From an uncultured Coriobacteriaceae bacterium (GTDB lineage Bacteria; Actinomycetota; Coriobacteriia; Coriobacteriales; Atopobiaceae): DNA of 37,563 nt. Under the pieces are notes generated by a model. The model searched no databases and was not told the DNA's origin. It was given only the letters and a program-made list of their open reading frames with translations. This document shows positions 13,556-21,531 of this stretch, piece by piece (position 1 is the first letter of the stretch; each line of letters opens with the position of its first letter). Location: assembly GCA_902801175.1 (NCBI GenBank), contig CADCHF010000022.1:1-37563 (forward strand). The letters run 5' to 3'. Position numbers and translations under genes: made by a program.

Positions 13556-14979
13556 AGCAGGAAGCGAAGCGCCTCCTGCGTTGAGGGCTCAAGCAGAGAG
13601 GGGCGCTTCCAGTGGTCGACGAGGGCATGGGGCGGGCGGCGATAGGTGAGCACGCGTGGCTCGCCATCCGGGCCCCACACGGCCCGGGGTGGGTTGGCCG
13701 CGGGATCCAGGGCACGGGCGACCTCGACGGGGTCGTCCTGCCGCAGGAGGAGGGTGCCCGCCCCCACCGAAAGCGGGATGTGAGTGTCGTTTGCCAGCCT
13801 TGCCAGCGAGATGAGGGTTCCGAGGTCGTTGACATACGCCACAAGGCGGCAGTCGCGCCTGCCGCGAAGCGCAAGCAGGGCCTGAATGAGCCGAATGAGG
13901 TTGCGATCGTCCAGCGGCGGTACCAAAAGGACGGGCGGGTCCTGCACGGATGTCGCTGCCTCAACCACGGAGGACAGGGCCTCCCGGAAGACGTCGAGGC
14001 TGGTCTGGCTCCCCAGCACGCGCATTCCGGCCGTCTCGGGCGGATCGGCCACCGGCTCGATGGCGTCGCGGCGCTGCGTGGCTGCGCCATAGTAGCAGGC
14101 GCAAGGCTGGGCGAAGGTCTTGCGGTAGAGTGCCACGCGCTCGTCGTCGGTGGCGCAGGCCTCCGCCGCCACCAGGAAGCGCAGGGCGAGCAGCCGCTCG
14201 TCCAGCGGGCGCCCGCGTCCGCCCAGCTTGGCCACACCCACCCCTGCCTGCGCAAATGCGGCCAGGTGGCAGGCTGCGCAGGGATAGGGCTCAAGATAGG
14301 CACAGGCCTTCCCCAAGCAGGCATGCGTGCGATAGGTGGTATCGAAGGTGTAGAGGGGCGGCGCGTCGTCCATGTCTCCTGGCACCTCGCGCGGCGGATA
14401 GGTAACCCCATGGCGGTGCCGGCAGTAGCCATCCACCCAGGGGCACTTGTCAAAGAAGGCCATGACCTCGGCCTCCGTGGCTGGCACGACGGACAGCAGC
14501 CGTCTCGCCTCGCTCGGTCTCACGAAGCGGGGGAACACCACCCGCGAGACGTCCAGTCGCAGGTAGGCGGCAATCGTCGTGCGGTTCTGCGCAACCGCAA
14601 GAAGCGACAGGCAGCGCCTGAGGTCCGTGGCCGTACGCAGCCGCCACAGCAGGCCCAGGTCGCTGGCGATAACCCCCGTGCCGCCCGCGGCCTCAAACTG
14701 CCGGCAGAGCTCCACCAGGCGGTCCAGCTGCGGTTCGGTGTAGCGGGAGTTGAGGGCAAGCCACAGCGGCAGCCCGTGTGTCCGCGCCTGCTCAGCGCAG
14801 TGCGCAAGATCGTCAGGAGTGACAAGGTTGGCTACGCCCTGGCGACGGCTTGCACTGTCGTGGTCGCCGTAGCGCTGCGTCCACCAGGAGTCCTGATAAC
14901 CACAATACAGCTCGCCTGCGCCGGCTGCCGCAAGCGCGGCCACCTCGTCGGGCGCGTTGACCGGCACGGCATACCTCAT
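13546..14979 (-). CDS. U32 peptidase-like protein of the CxC-peptide locus
   Basis: A 477-aa protein. The N-terminus has the U32 TIM-barrel pattern: PVNAPDEVAALAAAGAGELYCGYQ, then ALNSRYTEPQLDRLVELCRQ and GVIASDLGLLWRL. Cys179, 186, 221, 226, 234 and 237 (THACLGKACAYLEPYPCAAC region) could hold an iron-sulfur cluster. Characterised U32 members (UbiU/UbiV, TrhP, RlhA) carry Fe-S clusters and support hydroxylation rather than proteolysis. The C-terminal half (about 330-477) is a second barrel-like segment (VLLVPPLDDRNLIRLIQALL). Its ATG overlaps the TGA of the radical SAM gene (ATGA). It ends the six-gene operon. Its role in modifying the Cys-rich peptide is inference from that position. Confidence 0.8.
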   Translation of the reverse strand: MRYAVPVNAPDEVAALAAAGAGELYCGYQDSWWTQRYGDHDSASRRQGVANLVTPDDLAHCAEQARTHGLPLWLALNSRYTEPQLDRLVELCRQFEAAGGTGVIASDLGLLWRLRTATDLRRCLSLLAVAQNRTTIAAYLRLDVSRVVFPRFVRPSEARRLLSVVPATEAEVMAFFDKCPWVDGYCRHRHGVTYPPREVPGDMDDAPPLYTFDTTYRTHACLGKACAYLEPYPCAACHLAAFAQAGVGVAKLGGRGRPLDERLLALRFLVAAEACATDDERVALYRKTFAQPCACYYGAATQRRDAIEPVADPPETAGMRVLGSQTSLDVFREALSSVVEAATSVQDPPVLLVPPLDDRNLIRLIQALLALRGRRDCRLVAYVNDLGTLISLARLANDTHIPLSVGAGTLLLRQDDPVEVARALDPAANPPRAVWGPDGEPRVLTYRRPPHALVDHWKRPSLLEPSTQEALRFLLSQ

Positions 14980-16349
14980 AGGGCCTCAGCCTCCCGCATA
15001 AACCGCTCAAAGGACTGCTCGTTCACCTCATGCAGCGTGGCGCGAAGCGCCACAAGACGCGTGTCGTCACCCGAAAGGTAAGCCTTCGCCGCGGCATAGG
15101 GCTCGTTGATGGCGGCCTGCGTCCAGGTGCGCGTAAGCTCCTCCGTCGCCCGGGAGAGGCGCTGGTAGAAGGACTCGGCGGCAGGGTCCATGCGCTGGAG
15201 GCCCCGCTCGTCGCACTCGCGTGCCAAGGCGCACCCCTCAAAGACGATGAGGCGGCTGAGCGCCGCACGATGGCTGTAGATTCCCAGCTCGCGCAGGCGC
15301 GCTGCCTCACTACGCGCGCCGGCCACGGTCTGGTGACCATGCCAGAGGATATAGCCGCACTGAAGGCTCACACCCGCCGTAGCGAAGGCCACAAGCACCC
15401 CTGGCAGTGCCGTCACGTCATGGGGCTTGTGCCAGCGGCGCAGGGTCTGCAAATCGAATGACTCCACCCCAACGAACACCCGCGTGAGGCCTGCCGCATG
15501 CAGGCGCGCGAGACGCGTTGCCAGATCTGGCTGACCCACGAGCGACGCCAGCCGCATCTCCAGCGCAAAGGCCACGCGCAACCGCCGGCGCGCCAGCTCG
15601 TCGGCCAGCGCCTCTGCCCGCTCGAGCGGGCCAAAGTCATCGTCCACGAAGTTGAACACGGGCGGCAGGTCGGCGGTCTCCAGGCGCCTGGCCTCGCGCG
15701 CGATCTCATTTGCCACCAGCGACAGGCTGCGCGGCTGCCAGCGCCGCAGTCCCGCGGGAAGCCTGGGCGTCGCACAGAAGGCGCACGCCCCTGGGCAGCC
15801 GCGCGATGTCTGGATGTTGACAGCACAGCCCAGCGCCGCGTAGCGTTCCACAATGGGACGGTATGCCGGCGCCCAGTCGTCGGGCGTGAGGACGGCCCCC
15901 TCGCCCGTCGTGCCGCCAGCCACCAGGGCCAGCAGGGTCGCCTCACCCTCGCCCGCAAGCAACGTCACGCCCGCGGGCAGCCTCCGCGCCGCCCCGGCAG
16001 CCGCCGTGGTCACGAACAGCCCTCCCGCCGCCAAACGTGCCTGCGGCCACCAGGCGTGCGCGCGGCTCAGCACGCGCAGCGCGTCGGGCACGTCGGACTC
16101 CGTCATGAGCGATATCCCCACGACGTCGGGCGCCCCGCTCGCAGCCCAGTCGCGCACGTCGTCCCAGAAGGAGCCCACACCCAGGCCGGCGCGACGCTCA
16201 CGCTGGTACAACCGACGGTCGAAGACACCCACCTCCGGCACGCCATGTGCGCGCAGATAGCCCGCCAGCCGCTCGATGCCCAGCGGCTCGGCAAACTCGG
16301 GCTCGTCGCCCTCGCACAGGGGGCGTATCAGCAGCACGCGCGCTTCCAT
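14976..16349 (-). CDS. Radical SAM enzyme with B12-binding-like N-terminal domain
   Basis: A 457-aa protein. The N-terminal about 150 residues look like a B12-binding Rossmann domain (VLLIRPLCEGDEPEFAEP, IERLAGYLRAHG, VVGISLMTESDV, AAGGLFVT, LAGEGEATLLALV). The usual cobalt-ligand DxHxxG is not visible (DRRLYQ instead). The radical SAM core starts at SRGCPGACAFC (Cys185, 189, 192: CxxxCxxC). Later features are NFVDDDFGPL, VFVGVESFD and CGYILWHGHQT. B12 radical SAM enzymes often methylate unactivated carbons. ATG at 16349 follows the lipoprotein stop by 10 bases. The next gene overlaps by 4 bases. Confidence 0.88.
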   Translation of the reverse strand: MEARVLLIRPLCEGDEPEFAEPLGIERLAGYLRAHGVPEVGVFDRRLYQRERRAGLGVGSFWDDVRDWAASGAPDVVGISLMTESDVPDALRVLSRAHAWWPQARLAAGGLFVTTAAAGAARRLPAGVTLLAGEGEATLLALVAGGTTGEGAVLTPDDWAPAYRPIVERYAALGCAVNIQTSRGCPGACAFCATPRLPAGLRRWQPRSLSLVANEIAREARRLETADLPPVFNFVDDDFGPLERAEALADELARRRLRVAFALEMRLASLVGQPDLATRLARLHAAGLTRVFVGVESFDLQTLRRWHKPHDVTALPGVLVAFATAGVSLQCGYILWHGHQTVAGARSEAARLRELGIYSHRAALSRLIVFEGCALARECDERGLQRMDPAAESFYQRLSRATEELTRTWTQAAINEPYAAAKAYLSGDDTRLVALRATLHEVNEQSFERFMREAEAL

Positions 16350-16359
16350 CGCCCGGCCC

Positions 16360-17583
16360 CTACGCAGCGCCCTCCCACGAGATGGGGTACGCCGCCAGCA
16401 CGCTGTTCTTGCTCCGCGAGGTGATGTAGAACGTCCCCATGAGAGAGGCCGCATCCTGCCCCGACGCATCACCATATGCCGTGAGCTCAAGTTTGAGGTC
16501 ACGCGTGTCCGCTGGTTCCAACACCACCTCGCTCAGGTACGGCCTAACCTCCTCCCCATTGACCAACCAGAGTGCGCCGCGGCCGATGGTCATCTGGTCC
16601 TCGGTCTTGTTGGTGAGGGCAAACTCGAGCGCCCAGCCGTCATCATCCTTTTCGAGCTTCTTGACCTCAATGGTACAAATGTCGCTGTCCACCGCAACGT
16701 AGGGCATGGTGTGCATGGGACCCACCAGCGTGGGGTCGGCCCGGTAGCCCAGCTGGAGCCCCACGGCATAGAGGTACGTGCGCAGCGCCGCTGCATCACT
16801 GTCTCCGGAGAGCTCTCCCGCAAGGCCGTCCAGCTCGCTCTCGAGCGCGTCATAGGCAAAGGAGCCTTCCACCAGCTCGTCTGTCGACGCGGCCTCCGCA
16901 TCCTCGCCATCGCCCGCCACCGCAAGCTCGGTCTCGATCCTGCTCCAGAGCTTGTTGTACCGGTAGAGCGGGCCATACTCCTCGTCATAGCCCGAGCCCG
17001 CCCCGTACGTGCCACGGCCCAGCCCGTCGAGCGTGGCGTCCATGGCAACCTCCAGGTCCTCGGCCGCAAAGCCGCAGGCCACGCCTGCCGTCTGGATGTT
17101 GAGGAATATGCCCTCCTCACCGGGCGCAAGCTCTATGCATGAAAGCGCCTGCACCAGAGCCTCCTCGTTCTTCTCCTGGTGCAGCAGGGCAAGCGTGAGG
17201 TTCACGTTGGCACCGTAGTGCTGCGGATACGTGTCGATGATGGAGCGGTAGAGCTTCTCGGCCTTCTCGTAGCTGCCATCGGCATAGCACTCGTTTGCCA
17301 AGTTGAACTCAGGGTTCACCTCTGCTGCAAGGTCGGTCTCCTCGGCATCCTTGGCTATCCCTGCCTTTCGATCCTTAGCCAGCTTGACGGCATCTGCTGC
17401 GATGTCCTCCAGCTCTGCAGCGTCGCGCGCGAGGTACCCCGTAAAGGGCTGCTGGACGTCCACCATATAGACGGCCTCCTCGAGAGGCTCGCTCGAGGCG
17501 CTTCCCGCATCGCCACAGGACACGAGCCCGGCAGCAAGCAGCACGGCAAACACAAGGGCAACCGCCCGTCGTTTGATAGCCAT
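16360..17583 (-). CDS. TPR-containing lipoprotein of the CxC-peptide locus
   Basis: A 407-aa predicted lipoprotein. The signal peptide has a KRR N-region, a hydrophobic core and lipobox LVSC (Cys23), so the protein acts outside the membrane. TPR-like helices lie at about 85-165 (NLANECYADGSYEKAEKLYR, YGANVNLTLALLHQEKNEEA). The C-terminal about 110 residues form a beta-rich domain (ICTIEVKKLEKDDDGWALEF, ALWLVNGEEVRPY, TRDLKLELTAYG) resembling Ig-like DUF4352-type modules. It could bind or present the modified Cys-rich peptide at the surface (inference). The AGGGGGG ribosome site lies just before ATG at 17583, 10 bases after the precursor stop. Confidence 0.85.
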   Translation of the reverse strand: MAIKRRAVALVFAVLLAAGLVSCGDAGSASSEPLEEAVYMVDVQQPFTGYLARDAAELEDIAADAVKLAKDRKAGIAKDAEETDLAAEVNPEFNLANECYADGSYEKAEKLYRSIIDTYPQHYGANVNLTLALLHQEKNEEALVQALSCIELAPGEEGIFLNIQTAGVACGFAAEDLEVAMDATLDGLGRGTYGAGSGYDEEYGPLYRYNKLWSRIETELAVAGDGEDAEAASTDELVEGSFAYDALESELDGLAGELSGDSDAAALRTYLYAVGLQLGYRADPTLVGPMHTMPYVAVDSDICTIEVKKLEKDDDGWALEFALTNKTEDQMTIGRGALWLVNGEEVRPYLSEVVLEPADTRDLKLELTAYGDASGQDAASLMGTFYITSRSKNSVLAAYPISWEGAA

Positions 17584-17593
17584 CGTCCCCCCC

Positions 17594-18019
17594 TTAGTGC
17601 ACCGGCACGCAGGCGCAAGGGCTGCCGCAGCTCACCCACTGACCGCCGCCGCTGCTGTAGCTCTCGCAAGAACAGCTCTGGTAACCGTCGCAGCTGCACA
17701 CGTTCTCGCAGGTGCACACGGTGTCGCAGCTGCACTCCGTATGCGCCTCGCAGGTGCAGACCGCGTTGCAGGTGCACACGTGCTCGCAGGTGCACACGGT
17801 GTACTCGGTAAGCACCGTGTCGCAGCTGCAGTACTCCCCCACAACCTTGGTGGTGTACTCCTCCGACGTCGTGCTGTATGAGTCCACGAAGAAGGTCTTC
17901 ATGCCCGGTTTGAAGACGCTGTTGCCATCCACGATGATCTCTATCTGCGGCTTGGGCAGCACCTCCTCGCTGGCACTCGCAAGCGTGCGGTCGTTGAAGC
18001 CATAAGTCTCGTCAGCCAT
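17594..18019 (-). CDS. CxC-repeat Cys-rich peptide, probable RiPP precursor
   Basis: 141 aa from ATG at 18019, which has GGAGG 8 bases before it and overlaps the radical SAM stop by 8 bases. Residues 1-63 have no Cys and read as a leader (MADETYGFNDRTLASASEEV, later VFKPGMKTFFVDSYS). Residues 64-118 carry eight C-x-C pairs in mostly hexad spacing (e.g. VCTCEHVCTCNAVCTCEAHT, ECSCDTVCTCENVCSCD), at Cys 64/66, 76/78, 82/84, 88/90, 96/98, 102/104, 108/110 and 116/118. A Gly/Ser linker then leads to SCGSPCACVPVH. There are 19 Cys in total. No signal peptide is present. The position between two radical SAM genes makes it a likely substrate. Thioether crosslinks (ranthipeptide/sactipeptide-like) or metal binding are possible. 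I cannot match it to a named Cys-rich family. Confidence 0.8.
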   Translation of the reverse strand: MADETYGFNDRTLASASEEVLPKPQIEIIVDGNSVFKPGMKTFFVDSYSTTSEEYTTKVVGEYCSCDTVLTEYTVCTCEHVCTCNAVCTCEAHTECSCDTVCTCENVCSCDGYQSCSCESYSSGGGQWVSCGSPCACVPVH

Positions 18020-19403
18020 CGGTGGGCCTCCAATCGAGCTTGCGCTGAATCTGGTTGAGGGTGAGCGCACGGCTTATGCGGCAGCGCACGCTGCCGTGGT
18101 GCTCCTCGAGAGGTATGCCGTCGAGCACCTTGGCCGCGCAGTCTCCGGCACAGTGCCAGCGGCAGAAGCAGTCGTCGCAAAAGTGGATGTTGCGCACGTT
18201 GAGCCGCGAGAGCTCGTCGAGCTTGTCCTGGTCAAAGACGAAGTCGCCAAGCTCGTGGTCGAAGTGCCCAAAGAAGAACCGCTCCGAGCGGGGGTCGCTC
18301 CGGTAGCTCACCTCGTAGCAGGCGGTCACGTCGCCGGTGGGCGTCACGGTAAAGCTGCCGCTGCTCACCTTGCAGAAGGTGTCCACCAGCATGTCCTGCC
18401 GCGCGCCCGAGAAGACGAGGCGCAGGCCTCGCTCCTGTGCCACCTCGAGCGACTCCAGGTAGCGGCGAGTGAATGCCTCCGCGCTTGGCATGGAGTTGTC
18501 CGAGGTCACGCACCGGCCGCACTCCCACACCGGCTCGAGGTGCAACTGCTCGATGCCGGGATAGCTCTCGGCCACGAACGCCACTATCTCGGGCATGGCA
18601 TCCACCATGGCCGCGGTCACCGTGGTACGGATGCCAAAGCCCACCCCCGCCTCGGCCAGGCGACGCATGGTGTGGTCTACCTGCGCAAACGAGCCCCGTC
18701 CGCCCGCCATGGGACGGTTTGCGTCCTGGAAGCGGGGCAGACCGTCGAAGGACACGTTGACCGAGTGGAAGTTGGCGATCACAAAGTCGAGCTGCTCGTC
18801 GGTGAGCACGCCATTGGTGGCTGCGTTGAAGACGGCGGGAATGTCCAGCTCCTCGGCCACATCCTGCCCATACCACACAATCTCGCGGATGAGGTCGTAG
18901 GCACAGAAGGGCTCGCCGTTTCCATGGATTGATACCAGAAAGTTGCGGATGGGTTCGCCCTCGGCCCTGCGCTCGAGGGCATTGCGCGCAATGAGATCGA
19001 TGGCACGCTGAGCAACACGCAGGTCCATGCGCGTGAGGGGCTCACCGCTGCCACCGCCTTCGCCGCCAAACGCATAGCAATAGCTGCAGCGAAGGTTGCA
19101 GTTGTTAGTGGGAAAGAGCGTCACCTGAACCGGACGGAAACCCACCGTGTGACGCGGGTAAGCACGATGCCTGAAGAAGCCCCGCTCTCCAAGCGTCTCC
19201 ACCACCGCACGTTCGTCATCGGACATGTCCTCCAGCGTGTTGGGGTCCCGTGCGTAGGCGAGCGCAGCCGCCACGGCAGGCTCGTTGGCACGCGCGATGA
19301 GGTTCCCCAATGGCGCATAGAGGATGGGACCCTGCTCGTCACGCAGCGCGAAAAGCTCGGGAGGGGCGAGCTCGCCGGCCCCAACTGGCATACGCGCGCT
19401 CAT
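18012..19403 (-). CDS. Radical SAM/SPASM peptide maturase
   Basis: A 463-aa enzyme. An N-terminal about 90 residues (LFALRDEQGPILYAPLGNLI) resemble the lead-in domain of peptide maturases. The radical SAM core has CNLRCSYCYAFGG (Cys102, 106, 109), then HGNGEPFCAYDLI, NAATNGVLTDEQLDF and VNVSFDGLPRFQDANRPM. The C-terminal SPASM region has many Cys (FCKVSSGSFTVTPTGDVTAC, then CDDCFCRWHCAGDC and CRISRALT), enough for two auxiliary Fe-S clusters. SPASM enzymes install thioether or C-C links in ribosomal peptides. It overlaps the PqqD-like gene (ATGA) and the precursor gene (8 bases), so the three are co-translated. This is the best candidate for modifying the CxC repeats. Confidence 0.93.
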   Translation of the reverse strand: MSARMPVGAGELAPPELFALRDEQGPILYAPLGNLIARANEPAVAAALAYARDPNTLEDMSDDERAVVETLGERGFFRHRAYPRHTVGFRPVQVTLFPTNNCNLRCSYCYAFGGEGGGSGEPLTRMDLRVAQRAIDLIARNALERRAEGEPIRNFLVSIHGNGEPFCAYDLIREIVWYGQDVAEELDIPAVFNAATNGVLTDEQLDFVIANFHSVNVSFDGLPRFQDANRPMAGGRGSFAQVDHTMRRLAEAGVGFGIRTTVTAAMVDAMPEIVAFVAESYPGIEQLHLEPVWECGRCVTSDNSMPSAEAFTRRYLESLEVAQERGLRLVFSGARQDMLVDTFCKVSSGSFTVTPTGDVTACYEVSYRSDPRSERFFFGHFDHELGDFVFDQDKLDELSRLNVRNIHFCDDCFCRWHCAGDCAAKVLDGIPLEEHHGSVRCRISRALTLNQIQRKLDWRPTDG

Positions 19404-19816
19404 GCGGGCATCTCCACGAAGTTGACGAGCACGGTGTTTGCCAAGTAGCCCGCCTGACCCAGCGTCACGAAGAACGAAGCCACGTCGGCCACGCGCACCG
19501 AACCGCCCAACGCCGCAGCAAGCTCGTCGAGAGCGAGGCTGCCGTCCGCCAGGCGTATGAGCTCAGCGCCGCGTTCGTCCACGGAGAACAGCTCCGTGTC
19601 ACCGTAGAAGCCTCCAATCACACCGTCACCTTGTAGCCTAAGGCATATGCCCGCCTCCATCACTGGCCCCACGGCGCACTCGAGATCGACCACACTGGGC
19701 GTAACGAAGGTCACTGGGACGCTTGAAACGTCTCCCCTCTTCAGAGCCGTGACGCCACCTGCCAAAACAAGAGCCACGAGGCCAAACGCCCCCTGCACAA
19801 ACGTCCGTCTCTCCAT
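19400..19816 (-). CDS. Membrane-anchored or Tat-type PqqD-like protein
   Basis: 138 aa. The first about 28 residues are a signal or anchor (MERRTFVQGAFGLVALVLAG) with RR-x-F-x-x-G, a Tat-like motif, and no lipobox. The remaining part follows the PqqD/RRE pattern: FSVDERGAELIRLADGSLAL, then DELAAALG and VADVASFFVTLGQAGYL. PqqD-like domains bind leader peptides for radical SAM enzymes in the cytosol, so a membrane or exported form is odd. Either the anchor holds the complex at the membrane, or this copy has a different role. Its stop overlaps the maturase start. It is the first gene of the operon; no convincing promoter is visible upstream. Confidence 0.75.
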   Translation of the reverse strand: MERRTFVQGAFGLVALVLAGGVTALKRGDVSSVPVTFVTPSVVDLECAVGPVMEAGICLRLQGDGVIGGFYGDTELFSVDERGAELIRLADGSLALDELAAALGGSVRVADVASFFVTLGQAGYLANTVLVNFVEMPA

Positions 19817-20000
19817 GCGACCCCCCTCGCATAAAAGCGGTACCTAGCTGCAACCTACAGAGGCGCAAAGGCGGTTTGAAGTGCGATTTGTTGACTGGCT
19901 GACAACAGCGCAAATCAGTCGCTAAACGCGCATGTTGCATCCGCTGAGCCAGCTAGTGCCCCTTCTAGCGGGGGCCCAGGGTCCCAAAGACCAGGGTTTC

Positions 20001-20021
20001 GTCTGAGGTCTGAGGTCTGAG
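20001..20021. repeat. Three tandem copies of GTCTGAG
   Basis: The 7-base unit gtctgag occurs three times head to tail in the gap between azlD and the CxC-peptide operon (19817-20056). The remainder of that gap shows only a weak tgttg/caaca inverted repeat. Function is unknown. Confidence 0.6.
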
Positions 20022-20056
20022 CCTCCAGTCGCATCGAGTCCGCGTCTTGTCTCGCT

Positions 20057-20386
20057 CTACCCTGCCAGAACACCCAGAGTGGCATAGACCCCCATGCCCA
20101 CGACGGCGCACCACACGAGCGACCCAGTCTTGTGCGCAACCGCAAGCACCACGGCAGACGAAGCAAGTAGCGCAAGAGTGCCACGCGGGTCTGAGGCGAA
20201 GGAATCTGGTCTCACGAGGTCGTTGGCCACCAGCGCAGAAAAGGCTGCAACTGGAATGAGCCCGATTGCCCGTTCAACGCGCTGTGGGAGACGCCGCTCA
20301 CCCAAGAGCAACAGCGGGAGGCAGCGACAGGCCAGCATGACCACCAAAAGCGCTGCCCAGAGCATGAGGATCTGTCTGGTATCCAT
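20057..20386 (-). CDS. azlD: AzlD-type branched-chain amino acid export subunit
   Basis: A 109-aa membrane protein with three or four hydrophobic segments (LMLWAALLVVMLACRCLPLL, AAFSALVAND, LALLASSAVVLAVAHKTGSL, CAVVGMGVYATLGVLA), the size and pattern of AzlD. With AzlC it forms a branched-chain amino acid exporter. ATG at 20386 overlaps the azlC stop (TGATG), so it depends on azlC translation. Because azlC carries a frameshift, azlD may be translated poorly. Confidence 0.88.
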   Translation of the reverse strand: MDTRQILMLWAALLVVMLACRCLPLLLLGERRLPQRVERAIGLIPVAAFSALVANDLVRPDSFASDPRGTLALLASSAVVLAVAHKTGSLVWCAVVGMGVYATLGVLAG

Positions 20387-21079
20387 CACTTCTCCGCCCC
20401 GTCTCCCCCATCAAACGCCACGCCGGTCGCCACGCCCACGACCGCGCTCGCAAAGATGGCCATGCCGCCCAGCCCCAAAAGCTTGCCGACTACCAGCACC
20501 GCCGCCGTGACCGCCGCAACCAGCGTGTTCGTGCGGTCCCAGCGCTGGCCGGCCAGGAGGCAGATGAAAATGGCCGTCATGCCAAAGGACATCACGTCAA
20601 TGGGCAGGTCGATCACCGCGCCAAGGGCCGCTCCCAGTGCATTGGCAGCCGACCAGGAAAGCGCGCAGAATATGTTGACCAGTATGGCGCGGCGCGCATC
20701 CCATGCTCCGGCTGCGTACTGCCCCAGATTGACGCCAAAGGTCTCGTCGGTCACCAGCGAGGCAAAGGCCAGCTTGGTCGCCGCGCGCTCGCCGCGCAGA
20801 TGCGGCGAGAAGGCGGCCGAATACAGGAGCTGCCGCGAGGTCACGAACGAGACGCTGAGAAAGATGGATGCCAGCGGCGATCCCGCGAGCCAGAGGTTGG
20901 GAACCATGAACTGCCCAGCGCCAGAATAAGTACGAGGCAGAAAACAGGAAGGCCATAAGCGGCGTAAAGCCGACCTGTGCCTCCATCACCCCGCAGGGGA
21001 TGCCGATGGAGACATACGCCATCATGACCGGCGCCGCCAGCAGCAGTGCCTGGCGCATGTCTTCGCGCGTCACCGTCAT
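20386..21079 (-). pseudogene. azlC: azlC, frameshifted
   Basis: The N-terminal part from ATG at 21079 (GGAAGG before it) reads MTVTREDMRQALLLAAPVMM and so on to FLFSASY, clear AzlC. The rest is in another frame, from AGQFMVPNLWLAGSPLASIF through TSRQLLYSAAFSPHL to the TGA at 20386. Removing one A from the aa at 20928-20929 (minus strand tacttattctgg to tactattctgg) restores SASYYSGAGQFMVPN, the usual AzlC sequence. No other lesion is seen. This is either a recent single-base insertion, a phase-variable state or a sequencing error. The full protein would be about 230 aa, with five or more membrane segments. Confidence 0.85.
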
Positions 21080-21288
21080 TGGACACCTTCCGCCCCGCGC
21101 TCCTCTCACGTGCGAAGTAGCTTATGCGACAACGACGTTCGAAGACACAGAACTCAGGACTGCGAAATCAGAGGTTTACGAGGCCCTCGTCACAAGAATC
21201 AATCGAATAATTGTTCATGGCATTTGCCAAATTGCGTCCTAAGCTAGTACCGTGCCCAAGGCTGCTAGCAGGGCATGCTCGTTAAGCA

Positions 21289-21531
21289 CTACACGAGCGG
21301 ATCTACGGAGAATGCGTGTGACCGGCGCGCATCTTGGCCAGGCAGGTCCACATCGAACCACTCGATCTGCCCGTTGTCTACCCGGCTGAATTTGTCGTCG
21401 AAGCCACAGCCCAAGTTTACGCAGAGGGCATCGGGATAGCGCGCGATGAGCCCACGCAGGACGTCGGCGAACATGATGGTGCGCGCCACCACGCCCTCGT
21501 GCGAGAGGAAGGGATCGTCTCCTGACCCCAA
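21289..21531 (-). pseudogene. Fragment of an LCM-family methyltransferase
   Basis: An 80-codon frame contains ARYPDALCVNLGCGFDDKFS followed by RVDNGQIEWFDVDLPG. This is motif I and the acidic motif of the same family as the gene at 7531-8385. Normal family members are about 270-290 aa; here the N-terminal about 60 residues and everything after DVDLPG are lost. The 5' side runs into a REP-like palindrome at 21521. There is no ribosome site at the TTG. It is a decayed gene. Confidence 0.75.

Noticed and set aside
13612..15081. 489-codon plus-strand frame antisense to the U32 gene
   Set aside because: The minus strand gives clear U32 and radical SAM sequences with overlapping ATGA starts; the plus frame has no known motifs.
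17680..17840. Short DNA repeats (cgcaggtgcacac-like) suggestive of a CRISPR array
   Set aside because: They are the codons of the CxC modules in the Cys-rich peptide: spacing is 18 bases, in frame, with no unique spacers and no cas genes.
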